Positions 39,705-50,592 of a stretch of 64,000 nt of DNA are shown here, piece by piece. The stretch lies in assembly GCA_947095535.1 (NCBI GenBank), contig OX352772.1, positions 115,490,031 to 115,554,030 of the forward strand, read 5' to 3'. The position numbers and the translations under genes are program-made. The notes beneath the pieces are model-generated. The model did not search any database, was not told where the DNA came from, and worked only from the letters and a program-made list of their open reading frames with translations. The stretch's first letter is position 1, and every line of letters begins with the position of its first letter. Source of the DNA: Poecilobothrus nobilitatus. Its lineage: Eukaryota > Arthropoda > Insecta > Diptera > Dolichopodidae.

Positions 39705-40995
39705 AGTATTCATCTGACAAATTCAAAATAAATGCTGGTATCCCTCAAGGATCAGTTTTATCCCCACCCTCGTCTTAATATTTATCAATGACCTACTCTC
39801 ATTAACCTCCAATCCGATCCACAGTTTCGCAGACGACATAACCCTTGTGGCTTCCTATGAGTTTCGTAGCCGCTGTAACATTAATCACCAAATTAATACA
39901 ACATCAAAAAATTTCACAATTAGTGAACTAAATAACGATTTAGCAAAAATTCAAAAATGGGGTAAAGTTAACAGAGTTGATTTCAACATCAAAAACACGC
40001 AATGCTGTCTGATCTCGCGGAAAATTGCTAGAACTATTCTTAACCTACTATTTCAGGGGGAAGTTTTCAGCATTCAACAGATTTAAACATGCTGGGTATC
40101 GAGTTAAACCAAAAATTGACGTAATCAAATCACATTTTTATATAGCTAAAGATGCAGCTAAATATTTGCATTTTTTGTATTGCTGTAAAACTTACTTCTC
40201 CGCATCCGATCTTCTCAATATCTATAAAGCGTACATAAGGACGAAAATGGAGTACAATGCACACATTTGGGCTGTAGGCCCTCAAACAGCGCTGCGTTAT
40301 CTAGATAATGTGAAAAACAGAGCTATTCGTCTTATCAACGACGCCAGTGTAACTTCAATTCTAATTCCGCTCAGCCATTGCCGTCTAGTTGAGTCACTGA
40401 CCTTGTTTTATAGATATCTATAAAATATCGTACGGATTAACACCTGTTCCAAAGAAATGAAACAGTTATTGCCTCCACTCAAAGTTTTACAACGAGAAAC
40501 AAGGAGTGCAATAGAAGCTCATCCCTACCATGTAGAGTTATCAAGATGGCGAAATACAGCTTATGAAAATTCGTTTGTCATGTGCACGTCTCTTTGTGGA
40601 ACCATTTATCATCGCATGTGTTCCCTAAAATTGGTAATTCATATGTGTACGATTTACTTAAATTTAAGAAGAACATTAACATCTTTCTTCAAAATATCCC
40701 TGCACATTTCCCTACCTATTCCGCATAATGCCAAATTTCCCAATTCCCATTTCCCCAATTATCCTTGCCACATCCCTATCCCCAAAATCAAGCTGTACAT
40801 TTGTATTAAAGGTTCCATCCTCAAGTTTGGTTTTGAAAGGGAGGTGGTTTTGGTTGGTTAAAGTGCAACACTACCCTGAAGAATCACGTGCAGTTCCTCT
40901 TGGTGACTTTCGAGTTTTCCACCAAGTCTCGTATTACAAAAAAAAAAAGTCAATAAGTAGTTGCAATAACCACGTGACCACAAAATTTTCTTGTC
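39705..40995 (+). pseudogene. LINE-E RT and C-terminal region, frameshifted
   Basis: Plus strand: GIPQGSVLSP (about 39,737), a small frame change, FADDITLVASYEF (about 39,830), then 40,025-40,423 with IYKAYIRTKMEYNAHIWAVG and LDNVKNRAIRLINDASVTS, and 40,457-40,700 with ETRSAIEAHPYHVELSRWRN. This is the C-terminal half of a non-LTR RT of the common M-E-Y-x-x-H-x-W type, followed by 3' untranslated sequence. Several stops and frame changes. The 5' half of this LINE is not in the window. Confidence 0.82.
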
Positions 40996-41270
40996 AAAAA
41001 AGTGGATAATAAAATAATTCATCCTGTACTAAAAAGACAAATAATTGAAAAAAAAACTATACATTTGAAATCAAAACATACTAAGATTCAAGTAAATTGA
41101 ATATCATTTGTGTACCCGTATATACACACTATGTCAATTTCAGCTCTCTGTACAACCTAATACATTATACTTGTACTTGTACATCTTTTTGGTATTGTTT
41201 TTTTTCCGAATATGTTTGCCCTATACACAGTCGATGTGAATAAACTAAGAAAATAGGTTGTACGTACATT
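40996..41270 (+). repeat. Left arm of a large inverted repeat
   Basis: Starts AAAAAAGTGGATAATAAAAT and includes TGTGTACCCGTATATACACA and ATGTTTGCCCTATACACAG. It matches the reverse complement of 46,166-46,484 with scattered differences. A third copy of the left arm lies at 55,147-55,421. Confidence 0.8.
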
Positions 41271-41330
41271 TGTACCTACTTTTGCAAATAGACTTTATTG
41301 GTGTGGAAAAATGCATTAAAGTTAGTTAAA

Positions 41331-42753
41331 GGAAGAATACAGTTGCCTTTGTCAACTCTTAGATACCCGTACGAACCGTTGGTATGTTCATAGCCTGTCA
41401 CTCTGCTTACAATATTATTTTTTTAATTTTTTAGTATTTTAAAATAATTTGGGTGAATTTTATAATTTGTAGAGCTATGGTTTGTATATAATATATTCAA
41501 ACTATATGTTTAAACATTCTTCAAAACCTGATTCTAACCTTCCACATAACGATTAGCAATCCAAAACTTTTCCAAATATGCTATAGTACCATTTAATACT
41601 AAGCGGGAAATGTATAATAATTTATACTATACATATGTATTATACATCATTCATTCATCAGTGACTTATACGATATGTAAATAAATATGAGTTATATAAG
41701 TATATATACTAATATCATATAAATATAAATTCTTCAAGCAACCGTTTTATTTTTTATTTTTTTTATTTTTTTTTTTGTACTACGCATCATCCTCAACAAT
41801 TTCAAATTATCAAATAAAAAAAAAATTCAAAAAAATCGTTAATAAAATTTGTTATAAAAATGAAGTGACACTTTCGTCTATTTTAAGGTAACCCTATATT
41901 ATTATGAAAAGTTGTTAATAGAAATAAAAATATAATGTTAGAGCTTTAATTTTTGTACATTACTTCAAAAAAATTTGAACAGATGTTCAAGTCAGAGATG
42001 TTTAAAAGTAAGGAATTTTTAGTTTTTGACACCATACAGCTCCGAAACGGAGGGCGCTACAAAAATATTTTCAGAAATGCCTCATACTTATTTTCAAAGA
42101 CACAACTTCTCTCGAAATTTCAAGTTTCTAACTTAAATTGTTTGAAAGATAGAAGGAGTCAAGGATTTCACAAAATTTGAGTTTCGCACAACGGTAAATT
42201 AAGACACCGTATGGCACAAATATATATTTATTATATATACATTTTTAAAGCTAATAAAAGCAGTAATCGTTTGGCGTTTTCAAATTGAAAATATATTTTA
42301 TACAACTTGTGTTATAACAATTTCAATATAGAGCTTTTTCGAACTTTGATTGGGCTGTAGCTTCGTAACGGGTGGGGCTACAGAAAAAAGTTGTTCCATA
42401 AAATTAATATTTTTGTGATATCTATCAGCGGTTAAAATTTCGTGGCTCTATTTCAAAAAAAATGTGGGGATCTAAAAGTTAGGTGTTCGAGAGGTACCCG
42501 AAGTTTTAGTCAGATCTCAACCAAAAAAAATAGTGAACCTACAAATTGCTGTAAGAATATTTTTTGTTAATTTTATGACTCTAGCTTTCTTAGTTTTTGA
42601 GTTATCTTGCTAACGGAAGGATGGACAAAGCTTAATCGACTTAGAATTTGATTCTGATCCGATCCGTACCTTTGAAGGTATATCTAGCTAGCTTATTTGT
42701 TATAAACGGAGGAGCAATTTTAATATACCCGATCCTTATCGTACGGGTATAAA
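41331..42753 (+). mobile_element. Non-autonomous DNA element E1
   Basis: Begins GGAAGAATACAGTTGCC...TTAGATACCCGTACG and ends CGTACGGGTATAAA, so the ATACCCGTACG termini are inverted. Internal: the hairpin-prone GTAGCTTCGTAACGGGTGGG, a CACAACGGTAAATTAAG block, GAGTTATCTTGCTAACGGA near the right side and a degenerate (GGA)CGGA tract. It aligns with E2 and, more distantly, with the modules at 23,834-25,597. No coding capacity. Confidence 0.78.
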
Positions 42754-43416
42754 GAGTGCACCTCAAATATGTAGCATGTTAATTTACATATATATTATAG
42801 AATTAATAAAAAGATGGAAGTTTGAGATTTTTATGTGACATGAATTGTTTAATAGTGAAATGAGAAATTCAAATTGTATATATGTATAAGAGAAAGAAAG
42901 GCAAAAAATATTCAAACGCTCCACACGCACATTTTAATATTTCAATCAAAAATTGTCTATTATAAGAGGTGTGCCACCCCCAGCATGTGACCGAATTTTA
43001 TTTTACTAATCGAAAAAAAAAACAAAATTTTAATTTTATTATTTAAAAATTATTGGGTCCGGAATCTGGATTAAGAATGCCACACAGTATTTAAAAAAAC
43101 TTTTTTATTCGTCGGGCGCCCTAAAAGTTATAAATAGTGCTGAAAAACTATACTACAAAAAAAATAGTATCGTTTCTTTTTAAAGATCCAGAGAACAAGG
43201 TAAATTTTATGATTATTTTAAATTAATTTCTGAGATTGGAATTATGTATATTAAAATTTAGATCAATCTTCATCTGTCCTTCGGCACGAAACTTTAAGAT
43301 CCAGTATTCCATCATTTAATTTTAAAGATAATTGTCTGTTATGTGCGCACGAGAGGAGAGACAGTTCATCTGAAGTTGACAAAAATATCTGGGATATTTG
43401 CTAAAAGTAGGTACAA
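42754..43416. other. AT-rich spacer, no gene seen
   Basis: No recognisable gene. It contains GTGCCACCCCCAGCATGTG near 42,970 and ordinary AT-rich text. Duplicated with the block at 56,905-57,570 and 60,397-61,060. Confidence 0.6.
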
Positions 43417-44160
43417 TAGGTTTCATTCAACTATACGCATACGACGCAGTCTTGAAATACAGTGAGAAAACAAAAAAGATCTTAAAAGTGCTATTCAGGA
43501 AGACTTAAAAATAATAGAAGAATGGTTAAAACTCAATATAAAAAACTTCTTATTTCATAATAAGAATTATACGGTTACAAATTTAATTGTTAACTCAAAA
43601 TCTTTAGAATGTGTTAAAGCTTTCAATTACTTAGTATTGTTAATCGATAGCAAAGTGAAATGGAATAATCATATAGATCATATAATAAAAAAACTACTCT
43701 ATATATTTTCGTCTTAAAAGGTCTACGTAAATTTCTGTCTTCTAAAGCTTTATACACAATTTATTCGTAGTACATTTTAACATATATTACATATCTTAAT
43801 CCAATTTGGAGTAGAGCTCCTCAATTAGCACTTAATAGACTTAATGTAACACATAAAATGATCAATACTTACGTTTGAGTGTTATATGCAGACTTGAATT
43901 GCATATTACAACTTTCAAAGTACAAACAACCTTATTAAATACAAATTTATTCTAAATAGAATAATAGACATTCATATCCACAACACAAGAAATAAAGCCA
44001 ATTACTATTTATCGCTGTTGAAAACAAACAATCAAAAAAATAATTGCCTTTACAACTGTCTAAAGATATATAATGAACTACCAAGTGATCTTAAAATAAT
44101 CAATAATATTTGCCTCTTCAAAAACGAGATCAAAAGGTTTTTATTAAATAATATATAAAT
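43417..44160 (+). pseudogene. LINE-D reverse transcriptase fragment, plus strand
   Basis: Plus-strand RT remains. IQLYAYDAVLKYSEKTK replaces the usual YADD (Asp to Tyr). Then EEWLKLNIKN, FNYLVLLIDSKVKWNNHIDH, a frame change, YLNPIWSRAPQLALNRL, and a C-terminal NELPSDLKIINNICLFKNEI ending at about 44,157. It is the same family as the minus-strand LINE-D at 48,178-50,285. Stops throughout. Confidence 0.75.
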
Positions 44161-44564
44161 TGTAAAACAAGATAAATTTAAAAACTCTGAGAAGTAGTCG
44201 TAAGAGAAATGGGTGTGTAAAGTTGTAAAAATGGATACATGAAAATTGAATAATTGCAATTCTTCATTAAAATTTTAAAGGTTTTAGTTTTCTTTTTCAA
44301 ATTATAAATTTTGGTAAATATATGATTTCATAATACAGATTGCTTTTAACTTTAATATTTATTTAAAGAGTTATATTTAATTTAGATTATTTTAGAAAGA
44401 GTTAGATTTAAAAAGTAAAATTTTTTTTTTGTACCTCTTTTAATTTAAATTTTCTTGTAACTTTAATTTTTTGTTAAATTTAATGTCTTTTTTTCTTTTG
44501 TGGCATGCAAAACAAAGTATAAGATCAGACAGCTTCGGCTAAGATCGTTAATATAAAAAAACGA
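44161..44564. other. LINE-D 3'-type untranslated sequence and spacer
   Basis: AT-rich, no gene. It continues the LINE-D fragment and includes GCATGCAAAACAAAGTATAA and GACAGCTTCGGCTAAGATCG before E2. A similar phrase (GATCTTAGCCTAAGC, reverse sense) occurs at 47,917-47,931. Confidence 0.5.
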
Positions 44565-46143
44565 GGAAGAATACAGTTGCCTTTGTCAACTCTTAGATAC
44601 CCGTACGAACCGTTAGTATGTTCACAGCCTGTCACTCTGCTTACAATAATATTTTTTTAATATTTTAGTATTTTAAAATAATTTGGGTGAATTTTATAAT
44701 TTCTAGTACTATGGTTTGTACATATATTCAAACTATATGTTTATTTATATGTACATTTTTCAAAAGCAGATTCTAACCTTCCACATAACGATTATCAATC
44801 CAAAACTTTTTCAAAAATTATATAGCACCATTTAATATTAAGCGGTAAATGTGTATTAAATTTACTTAGTACAAAATAGTAAATATAATTTTAAATATTA
44901 TATTATATTATATTTAAATATTCCATTGACAGAATAATTTCTTATAAGTACAATAAAATACATATATGTATGTAAATACGGCGCTATATAATATACATAT
45001 ATACTCTTATCATTCATTCACTAGTGACATATACGATATGTAAATAATAATAAACATGATATTATATAAGTAGGTATGTACATATATCAATATCATATAA
45101 ATAAAAATTCTTCAAGCAACCGTTATGTTGTTTATTTATTTAAATTTTTTTGTACTACGCATTATTTCCTCAACAATTTCAAATTATCGAGTAAAACAAA
45201 ATGCAAAAAATTTGTTGAAGAAATTTGAAAAAATCAAGTAACACTTTCGTCAATTATAAAGTAACCCTATATTATTAAAAAAAGTTGTTAACAGAAATAA
45301 GAGTATAATGTTGAAGCTTTAATTTTTGTGTATTACTTCAAAATAATTTTAACAGGTGTTCAAGTTACAGGTGTTTCAAAATAGGAAATTTTCAGTTTTT
45401 GACCCCTTACAGCTCCTAAACGGGGAGTGATACAAAAAAAATTTCTGAAATGACTCATACTTATTTTCAAAGATCTAACTTCTGTCAAAATTTCAAGTTT
45501 GCAACTTAAACCGTTGAGAAGATAGAAGGGTTAAAGGATTTTGCAAAATTTGATTATATATATATTATTGTATATAATATATATACAAATATATATTTAT
45601 TGTATATAAACTTTTAAAGCTAATAAAAGTAGTAATCGTTTGGAGTTTTCAAAATTAAGATATACCTTATACAACTTGTTCTATAACAATTTAAATATAG
45701 AGCTTTTTTGAACTTTTGGGGAACTGTAGCTCCGTAACGGGCGGGGCTACAAAAAAAAGTTATTAAAAATAAAATTAATATTTTTATGAGATCTATCAGC
45801 AGTTAAAATTTCATAGCTCTATTTCAAAAAAAATGTGGGGATCTAAAAGTTAGGTGTTCGAGAGCTACCCTAAGTTTTGGTCCAAACTCAATCAAAAAAA
45901 ATAGGGAACCTACAAATTACTCCCAGAATATTTTGTGTAAATTTCAAGATTCTAGCTTTCTTAGTTTTTGAGTTAGCGTGCTGACGGACGGACGGACGAA
46001 CGGACGGACATGGCTCAAACGTCTTAGAATTTTTTTCTGATCCGATCCATACCTTTGAAGGTACATCTAGCTCGCTTATTTCGAGGTGTTACAAACGGAG
46101 GAGTAATTTTATTATACCCGATCCTATCGTACGGGTATAAAAA
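44565..46143 (+). mobile_element. Non-autonomous DNA element E2
   Basis: Direct copy of E1, with the same GGAAGAATACAG...ATACCCGTACG start and CGTACGGGTATAAA end. Modules are well preserved: AACAGGTGTTCAAGTTACAGG, ACAGCTCCTAAACGGGGAG, GTAGCTCCGTAACGGGCGGG, and GAGTTAGCGTGCTGACGGAC followed by a (GACG)n tract at about 45,983-46,010. It includes alternating TA-rich DNA near 45,553-45,605. No coding capacity. Confidence 0.8.
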
Positions 46144-46165
46144 CATTTAATAAAGAAAAAAAAAA

Positions 46166-46484
46166 TTTACGTACAACCTATTCTCTTAGTTTATTCATAT
46201 CGACTGTGTATAGGGCAAACATATCCGAAAAAAAACAAGACTACATACATTCGTATATATTTTTATAAGGTAAGTTTTGGCACCAAAATGAATGCGTTTG
46301 TGTGCAAGCATAATTTATTAGGTTAAGTGGACAGAGAATTTAAATTGCCACTGTGTGTATATACGGGTACACAAATGAATATTCAATTTACTTGAATTTT
46401 AGTATGTTTCGATTTCAAATATGTAGTTGTTTTCAATTATTTATCTTTTTCGTACATGATGCATTATTTTACTATCCACTTTTT
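46166..46484 (-). repeat. Right arm of the large inverted repeat
   Basis: Reverse complement of 40,996-41,270, plus about 45 extra bp of insertions. It ends ACTATCCACTTTTT opposite the left arm's AAAAAAGTGGATA. Confidence 0.8.
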
Positions 46485-46614
46485 ACAATTTGAGTAAATG
46501 TTTGTAAAAGTATATATGGGCTAGAAAAAAAATTTTTTGGTCACTTGGTTATAGTAATTACTTATTGACATTGTAGACAGTAATAGACATACTTTTTTTT
46601 TTCTTCTTTATATG

Positions 46615-47868
46615 TATCATTTTGATTTTGCCGCCATTTTTTTTCTACCTGGAATTTTTATACGAGGTTTCTTTAGGTATATTCTAAATACATTCCGGTT
46701 AGTTAATATGGAACGTTACACGAAGGAACAATGTGTTTTTGTTATTACAACATTTTTTGAAAATGGTAAAAGTTTTCAAGATGTAATTAGGAAATTTCGA
46801 ACAAAATTTGGTAGAGAAAATGCTCCAACAAATCGTGCCATCAAGCTGATGGTTGATAAATTTCTAGAAACTGGATCTGTTCTTGATAACACAGGCAACA
46901 TTTATCAACGTAGTGGCCGTTCAACCGAGAATGTAGCAGCTGTGAGCAGAAGTGTTGAAGAAGATCCAAAAACTTCCATTCGTCATCGTTCGCAGCAATT
47001 AAACATCAAACCATCCACATTATTTAACATTTTGCATCGTGATCTCCATTTAAAGGCTTATAAGATCCAGCTGACGCAAGAATTAAAACCAACTGACCAT
47101 GCATTACGTCGGCAATTCGTTTCTTGGGCAATCGAAAAACAAGAAGAAAATGAGAATTTTTTTAACATAATAATCTTCACCGACGAAGCTCATTTCCAGC
47201 TCAATGGCTACGTCAATAAACAGAATTGCCGCATTTGGGGTGAAGTGAATCCAAGGGTTATCTTAGAGCAACCAGTACATCCACAAAAAGTTACGGTTTG
47301 GTGTGGTTTGTGGTCAGGAGGAATCATCGGCGATTACGGTCAATGGAAATCGCTACAGAGAGATGATCCGAAGCTTTTTGTGGCGGGAAATTGATGATTT
47401 GGGCATAGAGAATATGTGGTTTCAACAGGACGGTGCCACTTGCCACACGGCAAGAGAAACAATGGATCTTTTGAAGCAAAAGTTCGAAGATCGCATTATT
47501 TCTCGTAGAGGAGGAGTGATGTGGCCACCAAGATCGTGCGATTTGACACCGTTGGATTTTTTTTTGTGGGGTTTTGTGAAATCGAAAGTGTACAGCAATA
47601 ATCCCACAACAATTCAAGAGCTCAAAACAACATTATCGAGCAGATTTCGACCACTGAGAACAGTTTATTGAACAACGTGATTCAGAATTTTCGTAAAAGA
47701 TTGGAAGCCTGCCGAAGTAGTAGAGGGGGCCACTTGGCCGACATAATTTATCATTATTAACCGGAACCTATTTGTAATAAATTAAAATAAAAATATATTT
47801 AATATTTCAAAAAAAAAGTCTTTTTTTATAAAAATTAAAATGATACCTCAATTTTGAACACCCTATAC
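46615..47868 (+). mobile_element. Tc1/mariner-superfamily transposon, left end damaged
   Basis: The right end ATGATACCTCAATTTTGAAC plus ACCCTATA (47,840-47,868) is a typical terminal sequence. Its inner part (47,831-47,845) is mirrored at 46,615-46,629 (TATCATTTTGATTTT), but the outer roughly 20 bp of the left inverted repeat are replaced by unrelated T-rich sequence. The element is absent from the second copy of the 14-kb unit. Confidence 0.75.
46708..47760 (+). pseudogene. Tc1/mariner-type transposase (helix-turn-helix plus DDD/E), frameshifted
   Basis: ATG 46,708 (MERYTKEQCVFVITTFFENG). The N-terminal helix-turn-helix pair includes GRSTENVAAV and RHRSQQLNIKPSTL. The first catalytic Asp lies in IIFTDEAHFQL. 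The frame is lost after GLWSGGIIG (about 47,328; a short deletion). It resumes in another frame to the second Asp in WFQQDGATCHTARETM and the third acidic site in RSCDLTPLDFFLWG, with 36 residues between the last two. A second frame change near 47,635 precedes the C-terminal FRKRLEACRSSRGGHL ending at 47,758. The domain style is the DUF4817-type insect group. Inactive. Confidence 0.85.
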
Positions 47869-48177
47869 AATTGTAAATAGCGTTTCATTAACTTAAAACT
47901 AACACATAATTTTTAGATCTTAGCCTAAGCCGTTCGATCTTATAATTATGAAAAATATGAAATACAAATTTAATACACTAAATGAAATACAAATGAAATA
48001 CAAATTTAATACACGTATGTTAATAAAAAAAAAAGCTATTTACTATCAAACTACGTTAACTAAATTAAAAAAAAAAGTATATAGAATTTCGATACATATT
48101 TATTTAAAAATTTACCAACTACCAATTCATTTCCATAATTCATTGTTTCTTATTTTCCATTTAATTTAATTTAATTT
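47869..48177. other. AT-rich spacer, no gene seen
   Basis: Only AT-rich text, with a direct repeat AATACAAATTTAATACAC-type near 47,960 and 47,998. It ends in the TTTAATTTAATT tail region of LINE-D. Confidence 0.5.
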
Positions 48178-50285
48178 TATTTATTGTTTAAGTAACACTC
48201 AGAATGAATCTTTTTATTTCTTTTTTAGAGATTCTAATTGAACCGATTTGTTTGAATAAATAGATTTGTTAAATTAAAGTTAAATTAAATTTGTTAATTA
48301 AAAGTTAGGTACAATTCCCTTTTACAAACATTTGTGAAACTCAGATATTTATCAGTATATAGTAAATTGGTGGGATACATACGGGAATAGAAGTGAATTA
48401 TTTTTATTGCTTTCTTTTGAATGTTTTCAAGCTGATTTAATGTTCGCTGATTAGCTCCACTCCATATTGGATTTAGATAAACAATATGTAACATTATAAA
48501 GGAGGAATATATTGAATATAATGCATCCGCGGAGATGAACTTTCGTAGTCTATCTAATAAAAAAGGGTGATATTTTGTTAATAATGTGGTGCACATGTTG
48601 AGCCCATTTTAATCTCTTATCGATAAGCAAACCTAGATAGTTAAAGTAATCTACAGATTCGATGACTTGTGTTTTGTAGTAGACGTTTAGGTAAAAAATA
48701 CAATTGAAATACTGATGAGCTATATGATTTGTTGCCTAACAGAAGGATCTTGGTTTTTTAATATTTAAGCTTAATTTGTGGTTAGTAATCCAGAGTTCAA
48801 TTGTATTTAAATCATTCTCAATATACCTTCTCAATTCAATTTCAGTAGTTGTTGAATATTTTATAACTGCATCATCAGCATACAGTTGAATTGAGCTTTT
48901 AAGATTTAACCGGGATATGTCATCGATGTAGATTTTAAAAAGGTCCGGCTCTATGATATACTCTTGCGGGACATCTTTTTTAATTTAAGATAATCGCTAA
49001 GAGAATTTGCCATTTTGACTCTTTGTATCCTATCAGTTAAATACGATTTGAAAAAACTTAAGTCCGTCGGAGTGAAGCCAAGATTCATCATTTTTAAAAT
49101 GAGAACTCGTTGTCAACACAGTCATATATAAAGTTTTGTTATAAAGTTCGTTAAACTGAGACATGCTGCTGAAGTATTGGAGTTGTTCTCAAAACCGTAT
49201 TGTTTTTCATGCAAAATGCTATTATTGGTAAAGAAGTGGTTTAGCTGGCGTTTAATTATAATTTCAAATATTTTAGATAGAGCATTTAACACCGAAATCG
49301 GACGGTAATTAGACGTTTATGGTTTTACCTGATTTGTATATGTGGGTTACTATTGCTTTTTTAAGACTTAGAGGAAAAACTGAGTTTTGTATTGCGTTGT
49401 TTGCTAATTTCGCTAATATTGGAGATAACTGAGCTGAAAATAATTTTTGAATAAATATGGTAGAGATGTTGTTATACCCCGTGACTGCTGATGGTTTAAG
49501 TTCAGCAATTATTTCGATGACTTCTTCTTCATTTGTCAAATAAAGACAAAAATTGTTGTTGATAGTTCTTCTTATACTATTTATATATGTTAGGTTTATT
49601 GGAAGAGATGCGATATTTATTTCATCCGTTCCATTTCCAGAACGAATTCATATTGTTGGCTATGTTGTTTCACGAAATTTTATTTGTATTTAACCAAGTC
49701 GCAAGTCGGTAACAAAGTGGTCAATAATTGTACTTGTTGAATTGGAAATTCTGGTGGCAAATTCAGGAGTTATTTTATTATATATTAGGAAGCCATTACT
49801 TAGCAGGGTATTTGTATATGTTAACACTTGTAAATTATTGATGTCCAGGAGATTCAAATTCATATAATCTAATACTATGGAGTATTTATAACAGGCTGTT
49901 TTTTGACTAACTTATCAATAGAGTCTGCTACACGCGTCTCGTGCGATCTATAATTACCAATAATGTGAATGTTATGGCTGATTAATTTTATAGTTAAGAT
50001 ATTTGCTTTATAAAATTCCTGTTCACTTATGAAAATTGAATTAATATTTTCTCTAATATATATGGCAACACCGCATTACGGCTTCTATTTGAAAAGTATC
50101 GCACGAAACCATATTTATATTAAAGAATTCATTATCTTTTTTAATAAGCCATATTTCAGCCAGTACGATTATGTGGATGTCAAAGTCAAATGAATAAATC
50201 AAAGATTCCAAGTAGTATAATTTATTTTAAAAACTTATTAATATTAATGTTAATAATATTTAAATTTTTGTTATTATTTGTAAAT
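48178..50285 (-). pseudogene. LINE-D, minus strand, endonuclease to RT C-terminus, heavily broken
   Basis: Minus-strand order: endonuclease traces (about 50,100-49,600, with a GNYRSHETRVADSI-type segment near 49,950), RT N-terminus at 49,539-49,309 (AELKPSAVTGYNNISTIFIQ and KKAIVTHIYKSGK), palm near 48,900-48,850 with QLYADDAVIKYS intact, and C-terminus at 48,596-48,294 (FIMLHIVYLNPIWSGANQ and QLENIQKKAIKIIHFY). Many stops between. The 3' end is at about 48,178 with a TTAAAT-type tail. The same family lies at 43,417-44,160 in the other orientation. Confidence 0.8.
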
Positions 50286-50592
50286 GATTTTAGGTTGCAC
50301 ACCCCTGATATATGAGATATATTCTTATTAAAAGAAGGGTTTATAGGATTATTAGTAGTGAGCATTTGATAAAAAAAATAAAACATAAAATATTGCCAAA
50401 TTCAATAGAAAAAAACAAAAAACAAAATGAAATTATGATTAAAAATAAGAAATTGAAAAAGTTGACCATGTGTCTTATTTTTTTAATATGAGCTAATGCA
50501 TAGAAAGAAACAAAAAATAAGAGAAATTTAGCATATGATTTTACTGTTAAAGTAGAAACACAATTTCTATTAGATAGAATGAATGAGATAAT
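50286..50592. other. AT-rich spacer before the second 14-kb unit, no gene seen
   Basis: No gene. It is bounded on the right by the abrupt start of LINE-C homology at 50,593 (CATCACCTTGGTGCTAC), the left edge of the duplicated unit. Confidence 0.55.

Larger units (their letters stand above)
40996..46484. mobile_element. Composite fold-back-like structure, 5.5 kb
   Basis: Inverted arms of 275-320 bp enclose two direct copies of a non-coding element (E1, E2) and a LINE-D fragment between them. No transposase is inside. The arms may be the ends of an older DNA element into which E1, E2 and the LINE piece inserted. The class is unassigned. Confidence 0.5.
36537..50592. repeat. 14.06-kb tandem segmental duplication, unit A
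   Basis: The unit starts CATCACCTTGGTGCTACTCA inside LINE-C, and the same sequence restarts at 50,593. Features recur in the same order at offsets of about 14,056-14,153 bp. The small offset changes come from indels, notably the roughly 100-bp LINE-E loss at 38,130. Identity is very high by eye. Confidence 0.9.

Noticed and set aside
41953..42180. Short open frame inside E1 (and its copy at 56,103)
   Set aside because: It lies in non-coding module sequence, is broken in the second copy, and resembles no protein.
44050..44259. Minus-strand open frames at 44,050, 58,203 and 61,696
   Set aside because: Shadows across the plus-strand LINE-D C-terminus and its 3' end.
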